Shown: positions 17,284 to 24,017 of the stretch, piece after piece | Position numbering within the stretch: the stretch's first letter is position 1 | Layout: every line of letters begins with the position of its first letter | Assembly: GCA_964013895.1 (NCBI GenBank) | Contig: CAXGYF010000003.1 | Coordinates: 1-64,000 of the forward strand | Origin: MedAcidi-G1 sp002713545 | GTDB lineage: Bacteria; Actinomycetota; Acidimicrobiia; Acidimicrobiales; MedAcidi-G1 | Direction of reading: 5' to 3' | Length of the DNA: 64,000 bases | Made by a program: the position numbers and the translations under genes | Notes under the pieces: generated by a model | Databases searched by the model: none | Seen by the model: the letters and a program-made list of their open reading frames with translations, nothing else | What the model was told of the DNA's origin: nothing

Positions 17284-18280
17284 TTGCTTCCCCTAGCGAG
17301 TCCATAAGAAAGGATCTCTGTCGGGACTGCCTCGCAGTGTCAGAACTAAAACAGTGATCCATCAAAGAATCTGCAGAAAGGGGAGTACTCTTAGCTTTCT
17401 CAAAAGCATCATCTATTCTGTCTAGCGCTGCGGTTTCCACTTCACTTTGTCTGGCATCACTCCATAGATTCCTGTCTCTCAAATCTTGAATAAGTGTATG
17501 AACAGGATCTTTTTTCTGAGCAGCTGATAAATCGTCGGAAGGAACATATCTAGTTGGGTCATCAGCTGTCGTATGCGCACCTAATCTATAGACAGTGGCC
17601 TCTATCAAAGTCGGTCCTTTCCCACTTATTGCACGATTGCGAGCATCCGAGACCGCCTCATAGACACTCGATGCATCATTTCCGTCAACTGTTACTCCGG
17701 GGATTCCAAAAGCTTCCGCTTTAGAAGCGAAGGTATCGGCTGCAGTTTGCAAATGTGTTGGTGTGGAGATCGCCCATTGATTATTGATGCAAAAGAAAAT
17801 TACAGGGGCTTTTAAAACCCCAGCGAGGTTCCCGGCTTCATAAAAATCGCCTTCTGAGCTTGCTCCGTCTCCAAAGAAAACTAGCACCACTCCAGATTCA
17901 TCTTTCAGAGACATTCCCCATGCAAGTCCGACAGCGTGCGGGATCGAGGCTCCGAGCGAAATTTGTGAAGGTGCAACTTTTATAGGTTCAGGGATGTGCC
18001 CACCAGCGGGGTGCCCAAGGTTGTAAAGCATAAAAGCATCTAAAATTTCCGGGCCGTACTTTCTGAGCCCTAATGGTTCACGGTACTGCGGTAAGGCCCA
18101 GTCACTTTCAGTTTCAAGAGCGTGAACTGCTCCGACAATTGCTGCCTCGTGACCATCAATAGGAGCGATTGTTCCCACCTGTCCCTGTCGTTGCAAGTTC
18201 CAGAGTCTCCCCGCCTGAGTTCTTGCGACAACCATGTCTTCAAGAATCATTTGTAATTGCTTGTCGTTAGGTTTAGGCAT
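17276..18280 (-). CDS. 2-oxoacid dehydrogenase E1 alpha subunit
   Basis: About 334 residues with the thiamine-diphosphate signature GDGASSEGDFYEA...NN (GDG-X-NN type) and the phosphorylation-loop-like region of E1 alpha chains. A frame extends to 18319, but the ATG at 18280 has a TTGGAG ribosome site 4 bases upstream and begins with residues typical of the family, so I place the start there. First gene of the five- to six-gene minus-strand operon E1a-E1b-E2-E3-(lyase-oxidoreductase). The substrate is most likely branched-chain 2-oxoacids; pyruvate is the alternative. Confidence 0.88.
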   Translation of the reverse strand: MPKPNDKQLQMILEDMVVARTQAGRLWNLQRQGQVGTIAPIDGHEAAIVGAVHALETESDWALPQYREPLGLRKYGPEILDAFMLYNLGHPAGGHIPEPIKVAPSQISLGASIPHAVGLAWGMSLKDESGVVLVFFGDGASSEGDFYEAGNLAGVLKAPVIFFCINNQWAISTPTHLQTAADTFASKAEAFGIPGVTVDGNDASSVYEAVSDARNRAISGKGPTLIEATVYRLGAHTTADDPTRYVPSDDLSAAQKKDPVHTLIQDLRDRNLWSDARQSEVETAALDRIDDAFEKAKSTPLSADSLMDHCFSSDTARQSRQRSFLMDSLGEANE

Positions 18281-18442
18281 GACACTCCAAAAATGTTTAC
18301 AACTGAACATTACCCGCAAGTGGTCTTTTTGTCATTGCCGGTCTTTCGGAATTGGTACGTGTCAGAAGTCACGAAAATACGAAGCACTTTAGTCAAGAAA
18401 AATGAAACCTAAGCAGTAATCTAAGGTATTGAAAACTTAATA

Positions 18443-18526
18443 CTCGGTTAGATCCCCCCCTTATCTAGTCCGAGAGAACGTACGCCCCACCGTGTGGGGC
18501 GTACGCTATTTACGGCGATTTTTTTT
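18443..18526 (+). ncRNA. two-hairpin C-rich RNA element, possibly 6C-like sRNA or a structured leader
   Basis: Two hairpins stand side by side between divergent genes. The first (18443-18474) has CTCGG and TAGAT arms pairing with ATCTA and CCGAG, closed by a loop with seven consecutive C. The second (18479-18505) is a perfect 12-bp stem around a CGT loop, and a run of eight T follows at 18519-18526. The actinobacterial 6C RNA is known for two stem-loops with runs of six or more C; only the first loop here fits. The T run is 13 bases after the stem, so this is not a classical terminator. It could instead be the 5' leader of the downstream PPOX gene. The strand is inferred from the C-rich loop. 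Confidence 0.4.
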
Positions 18527-18565
18527 CTTACTAGGATCATCGGAAGTACAAAAAGTGAGGACGAG

Positions 18566-19033
18566 ATGAGCAAGAACCGTCGACAGTTGATACAAATGAC
18601 AGACGATGAAATGGCTGTTTTCATTGAAGAACAAAAGAGCCTTCAGGTGTCTTGTGTCGGTTCTGATGGATGGCCCCATTTGACCACTTTGTGGTTTGCA
18701 GTAGTTGATCAGAAGATTGTGTTCGAAACCTACACAAGATCTCAGAAAATATTAAATTTGCAGAGAAATCCAAATATCACAGTTCTTTTAGAAGATGGCG
18801 TTGTTTATGAAAAGTTGCGGGGGATCATGATTAAAGGAAATGCAACGCTTGAGAGCAAACCGGAAAATGTTGAAAAATATGCAAAAGCTGTGATGCTCAG
18901 AAATCAACCTGAACTTGGAGAAGAGATTCTTTCGGAAGCAGCAAAACAGATGTCTCTCAAGCGCACAGCGGTGATTGTTGAACCCGAACAAATAATCTCT
19001 TGGGACCATACGAAACTTGCTGGAACTTACTGA
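18566..19033 (+). CDS. PPOX-family flavin/F420-binding protein
   Basis: 155 residues of the pyridoxamine 5'-phosphate oxidase-like split barrel (SVGSDGWPHLTTLWF-like strand pair, then RNPNITVLLEDG). Family members bind FMN, F420 or heme and reduce small molecules; given fbiC in this genome, an F420-dependent reductase is a reasonable guess. The ATG at 18566 has a GTGAGG ribosome site 5 bases upstream. A longer frame back to 18494 would start inside the hairpin at 18479-18505 and is unlikely. The leader contains the two-hairpin element. Confidence 0.75.
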   Translation: MSKNRRQLIQMTDDEMAVFIEEQKSLQVSCVGSDGWPHLTTLWFAVVDQKIVFETYTRSQKILNLQRNPNITVLLEDGVVYEKLRGIMIKGNATLESKPENVEKYAKAVMLRNQPELGEEILSEAAKQMSLKRTAVIVEPEQIISWDHTKLAGTY

Positions 19034-19058
19034 AATTTGCGGATCTTAAAACTTACCC

Positions 19059-19064
19059 TAACAT
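19059..19064 (+). promoter_or_regulatory. -10 element TAACAT of a leaderless start
   Basis: TAACAT (TANNNT) ends exactly 6 bases before the GTG at 19071, which has no ribosome-binding site. Confidence 0.45.
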
Positions 19065-19070
19065 GGCTTC

Positions 19071-19805
19071 GTGGAAAATCTTTTTGCGTCTAATGATGTT
19101 ATTCAGCGGCTTTTCGATCTTCAAGGTGAAGACGCTCTTCTGGGTCAACTAGAACACCAAGTTAAAACTCTGCCAGAGCGCGAAAAACTTATCGCCTTAA
19201 ATCAAATGAAGATTAAAACTGAAGATCTTATTCGCACTCAACAAAATGAAAGTGATGAGCAATTTAAAAAAGAAAAACGACTTGAATTAGAACTCTTATC
19301 AATTGAAACACGATTGTCTGAAGTGGATGAAAAGTTGTACAGCGGAGTTATAACGACTGAAAAAGAAGCAAAAAGTCTTCAAGGGGAAATAGCTCACCTG
19401 AAAGAGAGACAAGACACACTGGAATCTGATTTACTCGAAATTTTAAGTTTAATTGAAGAGAGTAATTCCAATATAGATTCTTGCAATTCACAACTTGAAG
19501 CTCAAAATGATGATATTAAAACAGTTGAAAACGCTTTAAGTGTTATTGAAAGTGAACTCACGCAGAAAGTATTAGAAGCCAAAAGTCGACGCGAAGAACT
19601 TGTAAAAGTTATAACAGAAGAGATTCTGACATCTTATGAAGCGCACCGCGAACACTTTCCTGCGAACGCTGTAGTTCGTTTTGAAGGACCGACTTGCAAC
19701 GGTTGTTATTTAACAATGTCGGCCATGGAAACCGATCGCATTAAGGGGCTTGCAGTTGGGGCTGTGACTGAATGCTCAGAATGCGGACGATTAGTAGTTC
19801 GTTAA
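19071..19805 (+). CDS. coiled-coil protein with C-terminal C4 zinc ribbon
   Basis: 244 residues. A long antiparallel coiled coil (about 20-180, rich in Glu, Lys and Leu heptads) ends in a zinc ribbon with two CxxC knuckles (CNGC and CSEC, residues about 210-240). The family is widespread in actinobacteria (Mycobacterium tuberculosis Rv2229c type) and usually lies beside a histidine phosphatase/RNase H gene, as here with a histidine phosphatase two genes downstream. A nucleic-acid or protein scaffold role is assumed, not proven. GTG start with a leaderless promoter. Confidence 0.8.
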   Translation: MENLFASNDVIQRLFDLQGEDALLGQLEHQVKTLPEREKLIALNQMKIKTEDLIRTQQNESDEQFKKEKRLELELLSIETRLSEVDEKLYSGVITTEKEAKSLQGEIAHLKERQDTLESDLLEILSLIEESNSNIDSCNSQLEAQNDDIKTVENALSVIESELTQKVLEAKSRREELVKVITEEILTSYEAHREHFPANAVVRFEGPTCNGCYLTMSAMETDRIKGLAVGAVTECSECGRLVVR

Positions 19806-20294
19806 ATGTTCTTATGGTTCTGCGTCTCCTCGATAGTCGGTATCGCACTGATTTTCCGGAGCCCTTATCTTGATTACAGATTATTGGCAGTTGGATCAAT
19901 ATTGCCTTTACTGGAAACGCTCGCTGGTTTTCAGTGGGTATTTCACACATTATTTTTTGGAGTATTTGTATTGATGTCAATAATGTTATTAGGGAAAGGC
20001 AGAAGAAAAATTCAGAGAAAGTTATTACCGATCCCCATTGGCTTATTGACACATTTGATATTAGATGGGACATGGACTCAAAAAGAGATTTTTTGGTGGC
20101 CTCTTACTGGACGAGATTTGATGGGGGCCGAAGTTAGCCGTTTAGAGTTTTCTTTTATGCCTGCTGGAATAATTCTTGAAATGTTAGGAATCCTTTTTGC
20201 TTTGTATGGGTTTAAAAAATTCGCATTAAGTGAACAGGTAAACAGAGTAGCTTTCATTAAGAGAGGTCATTTATTAGCTGTCGGGGGTAATTGA
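19806..20294 (+). CDS. integral membrane protein, possibly YdjM/metal-dependent hydrolase-like
   Basis: 162 residues with about four hydrophobic helices (1-18, 33-60, 70-85 and 115-135). A DYR pair near residue 22, an HTLFFG segment near 47 and LLTHLILDG near 77 resemble the Asp/His arrangement of YdjM/DUF457 putative metal-dependent hydrolases, but the match is weak. It starts directly after the stop of the zinc-ribbon gene and overlaps the next gene by one base, so the three form an operon. Confidence 0.55.
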   Translation: MFLWFCVSSIVGIALIFRSPYLDYRLLAVGSILPLLETLAGFQWVFHTLFFGVFVLMSIMLLGKGRRKIQRKLLPIPIGLLTHLILDGTWTQKEIFWWPLTGRDLMGAEVSRLEFSFMPAGIILEMLGILFALYGFKKFALSEQVNRVAFIKRGHLLAVGGN

Positions 20295-20854
20295 TGTTGT
20301 ACGTTGTGCGTCATGGAAGAACTGCAGTTAACGCAGCGGGTAAATTATTGGGCCGAAACGATCCGGAACTTGATGAAACAGGTAGGAAACAAGCATCAGA
20401 TCTTGCAAGTCGTTTGGGAAAAGTCGATTTGGTTATCTCCAGTCCACTTAAACGAACTATGGAAACTGCGAGTTACATAGGCGCCACGGTGGAAACCGAC
20501 TCCAGATGGTTGGAACTTGATTATGGAAAATTGGAAGGACTTTCAATAGAGAGTGTTGATAATGGAGTCTGGAAGAAATGGCGATCGGATATTCATTGGG
20601 CACCAGATGGGGGTGAATCTTTGGCAGCTTTAGGAGCCAGAGTGACGGAAGCATGCGAAGAGGCCGTCAAAATTTCCAAAGATAAAGATGTGGTGGTGGT
20701 TACCCATGTTTCTCCAGTCAAAGCAGTTTTAGCATGGGTCCTAGGTGTTGATGACGGAGTTGCATGGAAATGTTATGTTGCCCCTGGATCCTCTATGGCT
20801 ATAAAAATGGGCGATTTTGGACCTGTTCTTCATAATTTCAACGTAACTAAATGA
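20294..20854 (+). CDS. histidine phosphatase family protein (CobC/phosphoglycerate-mutase-like)
   Basis: 186 residues with the catalytic RHG motif at the N-terminus (VVRHGRTAVN), then SSPLKRTMETA, LDYGKLEG and a second catalytic His in VTHVSPVKA. The family removes phosphate from small substrates such as alpha-ribazole phosphate or phosphosugars. In many actinobacteria this domain is fused to RNase HI; here it stands alone. The ATG at 20294 overlaps the previous stop by one base and has a GGGGG ribosome site just upstream. Confidence 0.85.
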   Translation: MLYVVRHGRTAVNAAGKLLGRNDPELDETGRKQASDLASRLGKVDLVISSPLKRTMETASYIGATVETDSRWLELDYGKLEGLSIESVDNGVWKKWRSDIHWAPDGGESLAALGARVTEACEEAVKISKDKDVVVVTHVSPVKAVLAWVLGVDDGVAWKCYVAPGSSMAIKMGDFGPVLHNFNVTK

Positions 20855-20858
20855 ACGT

Positions 20859-20874
20859 GGTGACAATTATCACC
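20859..20874. promoter_or_regulatory. 16-base inverted repeat, possible operator
   Basis: GGTGA and TCACC arms flank an AATT-centred core between the histidine phosphatase and the small exported protein. It lacks a T tract, so a protein-binding site is more likely than a terminator. The binding protein is unknown. Confidence 0.3.
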
Positions 20875-20916
20875 TGAATTTATTAATTAGAAATGGTCCG
20901 AATCAAAAGATTGAGT

Positions 20917-20922
20917 TACCAT
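20917..20922 (+). promoter_or_regulatory. -10 element TACCAT of a leaderless start
   Basis: TACCAT (TANNNT) ends 6 bases before the ATG at 20929. This supports that ATG over an in-frame start 36 bases upstream. Confidence 0.45.
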
Positions 20923-20928
20923 GTAAAT

Positions 20929-21135
20929 ATGAAAAGATACGCAGGGGTAATTATTTCAATAACTTTGGCTTTGGCCGCTACTGGTTTAGTATCCGGTATC
21001 GATTCCGCGACTACCGCACCAGAAATTGATTCTTCAGTCAGTAATGATGAATGGTCACCATCGGTTGAAAATGTGGTAACAAGACTAGTTCAAAATGGTA
21101 TGTCCAATTCGGGAGTTTGCCCGACTACAGCCTGA
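20929..21135 (+). CDS. small exported protein, unknown function
   Basis: 68 residues. Residues 1-27 form a typical Sec signal peptide (MKR, then a hydrophobic Ile/Ala/Leu core), leaving a mature segment of about 45 residues rich in Ser, Thr and acidic residues with a single Cys near the C-terminus (GVCPTTA end). No family is recognised. It is convergent with the cysteine-rich microORF on the other strand. A short imperfect stem (21115-21141, GTTTGC and GCAAAC arms) overlaps the stop and could serve as a weak terminator. Confidence 0.5.
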   Translation: MKRYAGVIISITLALAATGLVSGIDSATTAPEIDSSVSNDEWSPSVENVVTRLVQNGMSNSGVCPTTA

Positions 21136-21157
21136 GCAAACAAATTTTAGCACGAAG

Positions 21158-21253
21158 CTATTTTTCATCTTTCCAACATGTGCAACCACAGTTAACTAGC
21201 TCTGTGCATTCACAGTTGAGACCGCATGTGCAATCTGAATCTAAAGTTTCCAT
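21158..21253 (-). CDS. metallothionein-like cysteine-rich microprotein (31 residues)
   Basis: The minus strand encodes 31 residues with seven Cys (positions 8, 10, 14, 16, 22, 24 and 26) arranged as CTC, CEC and CGCTC, with an acidic Met-Glu-Thr-Leu-Asp start and a WKDEK end. Three Cys-x-Cys blocks in so short a peptide are the hallmark of metallothioneins, which bind Zn(II), Cu(I) or Cd(II). A promoter candidate, TTGCGA then 17 bases then GATAAT, ends 5 bases before the ATG, implying a leaderless mRNA. The ORF lies 44 bases downstream of the rnpB 3' end with no terminator between. Not matched to a named family; expression is inferred. Confidence 0.5.
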   Translation of the reverse strand: METLDSDCTCGLNCECTELVNCGCTCWKDEK

Positions 21254-21258
21254 ACTCA

Positions 21259-21287
21259 ATTATCTCACGTTTTGTAAATTATCGCAA
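21259..21287 (-). promoter_or_regulatory. promoter candidate of the cysteine-rich microORF
   Basis: On the minus strand TTGCGA (21282-21287) and GATAAT (21259-21264) are 17 bases apart, close to the sigma-70-type consensus. The -10 ends 5 bases before the ATG at 21253. Confidence 0.45.
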
Positions 21288-21296
21288 TTAAATGTA

Positions 21297-21650
21297 AATG
21301 GTGAGCCGACCTATAGGCGGGGTTCTGTCCACCAGATCTTTGAAGATCCGGTTGTGTGATCATCCATCTATGCAGTCCACCTGGGAGTGTCGCCGGACGA
21401 GCCGCCCTCTCCCTTCTTGACCTTGCTCCGAATGGGGTTTACCTAGCCGAACAAGTCACCCTGCTCGCTGGTGCGCTCTTACCGCACCGTTTCATCCTTG
21501 CCTGTTTTCGAAATCGAATCATCGGCGGTCTATTTTCTGTGGCACTTTCCTTCAGGTCGCCCTGACTGGCTGTTAGCCAGCATTCTGCTCTGCGGAGCCC
21601 CGACCTTCCTCGATGCTAATGCACCGCGATCACCCAGTCGGCTCACCATT
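21297..21650 (-). ncRNA. rnpB: RNase P RNA (class A)
   Basis: About 350 bases on the minus strand form the catalytic RNA that matures tRNA 5' ends. The 5' end (AATGGTGAGCCGAC) and the 3' end (GTCGGCTCACCATT) pair as helix P1. Conserved segments in order are GAGGAAGGTCGGGGCTC (core P4 region), GAAAATAGACCGCC, GTGCGGTAAGAGCGCACC, GGTAAACCCCA...CGGAGCAAGG, ATAGATGGATGATC and GACAGAACCC. Compared with the common GAGGAAAGTCCGGGCTC, two bases differ (A to G and C to G); the second is compensated by CCCCG instead of CCCGG on the partner strand. All plus-strand frames across this region are shadows. Confidence 0.95.
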
Positions 21651-21780
21651 AATAGTCTGTCTTAAGAAAAGGGTAATAAACAACAAAAAATTAATTCTTC
21701 TTCAAGTTGCTTAAGTTTTTTTCAGTTGTGAAGAAGCTGATAATAGAATTTAAAAGATGAAAATCATAAATCACTGAATT

Positions 21781-21786
21781 TATAAT
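21781..21786 (+). promoter_or_regulatory. -10 box TATAAT of trpD
   Basis: A perfect TATAAT ends 9 bases before the trpD ATG at 21796. An AGGGG ribosome site lies between them, so the leader would be only a few bases long. Confidence 0.5.
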
Positions 21787-21795
21787 AGGGGAACG

Positions 21796-22818
21796 ATGCT
21801 TGAACAATTTGGAGGGTGGCCAACTCTTCTTTCTGAGTTATGTGATGGAAAAAATTTAACAGCGGAAAAAACAGAATCAGTATTAAGTGAAATTCTTTCT
21901 GGTGAAGCCGACCCTTCACAGATTTCAGCTTTTCTAGTAGCTCTAAAAGTCAAGGGTGAGACAACAGAAGAAATTACTGGACTTGTTCGCGCTATGTTGA
22001 ACGCCTCTGAACCGCTCTCATTGCCTCCAAACGCGATCGATATAGTAGGAACAGGAGGCTCGCTTCAAAGACGTGAGGCAGCATTAAATATTTCTACAAT
22101 GGCATCATTTGTTGCCGCTGCGTCAGGTGCGATCGTATGTAAGCATGGAAATAGAAGAGCCTCTTCTACATCTGGTGCTTTTGATCTCCTGGATGCTTTA
22201 GGACTTTCGGTCGATCAAACCCCAGGAGAGGTAGCTGAGCAGGTAAAGAGTAAGAATCTAGGTTTTGCATTTGCGAAGACTTTTCATCCAGCGATGAGAT
22301 TTGCGGGTCCGGTAAGGGCGGGTATAGGCGTACCGACAGTTTTTAATATACTTGGTCCGCTCTCTCACCCAGGGAGGATTAAAAGACATTTAATCGGAAC
22401 TGTTAACTCCAAACTAGGGAGACAGATGGCAGAAGTCCTACTTGCAAACGGATCTAAACACGCTTGGATAGTTACCGGTGATAGTGGAATTGACGAAATT
22501 TCTGTAACCGGTTCAACTAATATCGTTGAATTGAAAGATGGAAAAATTTCAGAATGGATTTTAGATCCCTCTGATTTCGGTATTTCTCTTTATTCTAATG
22601 ACGCTATAAAGGGCGGATCTCCTGAAGAAAATGCTCAAATTGCCATAGATGTCTTTAATGGTCGTGAAACAGGAGGGAGGCGGGAAATGATTCTCTTAAA
22701 TGCTTCTGCCGGATTAGTCGTAGGTGGTGTTGTGGAAAATATAGGCGATGGTTTGAAAAAAACGACTGAAGCTGTTGAAACTGGGGCTGTCGTTGAACTT
22801 TTAGATTCTCTAAAGTGA
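21796..22818 (+). CDS. trpD: anthranilate phosphoribosyltransferase
   Basis: 340 residues, the usual length. It transfers phosphoribosyl from PRPP to anthranilate in tryptophan synthesis. Motifs seen are the PRPP-binding DIVGTGGS loop, KHGNRRASSTSG, the FAFAKTFHPAMR substrate segment and VFNILGPLSHP. No other trp genes are in the window, so trpD is a single-gene unit here, next to rnpB on the opposite strand. Confidence 0.95.
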   Translation: MLEQFGGWPTLLSELCDGKNLTAEKTESVLSEILSGEADPSQISAFLVALKVKGETTEEITGLVRAMLNASEPLSLPPNAIDIVGTGGSLQRREAALNISTMASFVAAASGAIVCKHGNRRASSTSGAFDLLDALGLSVDQTPGEVAEQVKSKNLGFAFAKTFHPAMRFAGPVRAGIGVPTVFNILGPLSHPGRIKRHLIGTVNSKLGRQMAEVLLANGSKHAWIVTGDSGIDEISVTGSTNIVELKDGKISEWILDPSDFGISLYSNDAIKGGSPEENAQIAIDVFNGRETGGRREMILLNASAGLVVGGVVENIGDGLKKTTEAVETGAVVELLDSLK

Positions 22819-22828
22819 CATTTTTTTA

Positions 22829-22893
22829 AAAAAAAATGGCTCCAAGTAGCCTTCCAGAAAACTGGTCAACTCCTTGGAGCCATTCCACTTTAG
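22829..22893 (-). terminator. intrinsic terminator on the minus strand
   Basis: AATGGCTCCAAG and its complement frame a hairpin with a small inner CCAG/CTGG stem. Read on the minus strand the stem is followed directly by nine T. On the plus strand there is no T tract after it. It would end transcripts coming from the GDPD gene or from the gap at 22894-23171. Confidence 0.75.
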
Positions 22894-23171
22894 ATTTTGG
22901 TTTCATAAGAAACCTGTTGGTTTTAAAGCCAACTCTCTAAAATTTCAGTTCACGATTCAATTTTCAGGGTCTCAATATCATGATTTGAAGCGGTGACTTC
23001 ATTTCAAGGGATTGGGTACATCCGAAATTATTCTTGTGAGCTGATGAAAGACACAATACTCAGAGTAAAAAAATAATCAAGCCCGGGAAAAGAAATCCAC
23101 ATAAAAAGAAAATATTTCCACAAGAAAAATGCCACTATTCACAGATGAATCCACAGGTTAATTTTTGAAAG
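22894..23171. other. non-coding gap with a DnaA-box-like cluster
   Basis: No convincing gene is seen. An 18-base imperfect palindrome (GTTGG and CCAAC around TTTAAA) lies at about 22916-22933. Four same-direction motifs resembling the DnaA box TTATNCACA start at 23093, 23114, 23134 and 23147; the one at 23134 matches 8 of 9 bases and the rest 7 of 9. The surrounding DNA is very A-rich. The gap may be a 3' trailer of the GDPD transcript, a small RNA, or a replication-protein binding site. Confidence 0.35.
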
Positions 23172-23948
23172 CTAATCCCACCATTGATTTCTTTCCATTA
23201 AAACATTTTTAAGAACAGTTGGCTCATCAGTCATTAGACCATCCACTCCCATGTCGAGAAGTTCGTTCATTTCCTGATGGTCATCAACGGTCCAGACATG
23301 AACCTGCAATCCTCGCGAGTGTGCTTTCTCAACGAAATCAGGAGTAACTATCTTTACAGGGCCAGATTTTTGTGGAACTTGAAGGCAGTGATAGCTAGTT
23401 TTTGATCTGTAGAAGCTAAATCTCCCTGCTAGAAATTTTATTACTGCTTTTGGTCCTGCCGAAACGCATAGTTTGGAGCCCAACTCTTTACGTATTTCTA
23501 TAATTCTTCTATCTGAGAAAGAACCGATGCAAACACGATCTAGAGAATTTGTTCTTTTCAAAAGACTCGTCAAGGGGTCTACTACGGAATCTGCCTTCGG
23601 ATCTATATTTATGTTTGCGGCGGGAAAAGATTCTAGGAGCTCAGAGAGAGTGGGGATTTTAGCGAAGCCATCAATTTCAATTCTAGAAATTTCTTTTGAA
23701 GTGTGGTCAGAAATTTTCCCGACACGACCGGTGACACGTTCCAGCGAGTCATCGTGAAAAGCGAACACTTCGCCATCTTTGCTGGAATGTACGTCGGTTT
23801 CTAAATACTTGTACCCCATGTCTATTGCGTTTTGAAATGCGGGCATCGTATTCTCCGGAAATTTCCCAGCACCACCCCTATGAGCGAAAGGTATGGGCCC
23901 AGGATGCTCAAGAAAAGGAAATGATTTTGGGTTTATCAAATGAGTCAT
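23172..23948 (-). CDS. glycerophosphodiester phosphodiesterase
   Basis: 258 residues with a TIM-barrel GDPD fold. Active-site motifs are AHRGG...PENT (catalytic His, Arg and Glu) followed by LETDVH and FHDD (metal-binding acid residues and the second catalytic His). It hydrolyses glycerophosphodiesters to glycerol-3-phosphate and an alcohol, probably for phospholipid head-group recycling or phosphorus supply. No signal peptide is visible. A second GDPD lies at 53547-54278. Divergent from pyk; both have a TAATCT hexamer 6 bases before the ATG. Confidence 0.92.
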   Translation of the reverse strand: MTHLINPKSFPFLEHPGPIPFAHRGGAGKFPENTMPAFQNAIDMGYKYLETDVHSSKDGEVFAFHDDSLERVTGRVGKISDHTSKEISRIEIDGFAKIPTLSELLESFPAANINIDPKADSVVDPLTSLLKRTNSLDRVCIGSFSDRRIIEIRKELGSKLCVSAGPKAVIKFLAGRFSFYRSKTSYHCLQVPQKSGPVKIVTPDFVEKAHSRGLQVHVWTVDDHQEMNELLDMGVDGLMTDEPTVLKNVLMERNQWWD

Positions 23949-23954
23949 ATGAAA

Positions 23955-23960
23955 AGATTA
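23955..23960 (-). promoter_or_regulatory. -10 element TAATCT of a leaderless GDPD start
   Basis: On the minus strand TAATCT ends 6 bases before the ATG at 23948; no ribosome site is present. Confidence 0.5.
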
Positions 23961-24005
23961 CTCAATCTTCACAGATTATTAACCCTATGGGGTGTTACTC
24001 GATAG

Positions 24006-24011
24006 TAATCT
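24006..24011 (+). promoter_or_regulatory. -10 element TAATCT of a leaderless pyk start
   Basis: TAATCT ends 6 bases before the pyk ATG at 24018; no ribosome site is present. The divergent GDPD promoter uses the same hexamer and spacing. Confidence 0.5.
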
Positions 24012-24017
24012 TTAAGC

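Noticed and set aside
18494..18565. N-terminal extension of the PPOX protein to a GTG at 18494
   Set aside because: It would begin inside the second hairpin stem. The ATG at 18566 has a proper ribosome site and the usual family length.
21117..21665. Three plus-strand frames of 64-80 residues
   Set aside because: They run across the antisense strand of rnpB and have no coding features.
22835..22915. 26-residue minus-strand frame (starting ATGAAACCAAAA) ending in the terminator
   Set aside because: It has no clear ribosome site, lies mostly in the hairpin and shows no sign of conservation that I could judge.
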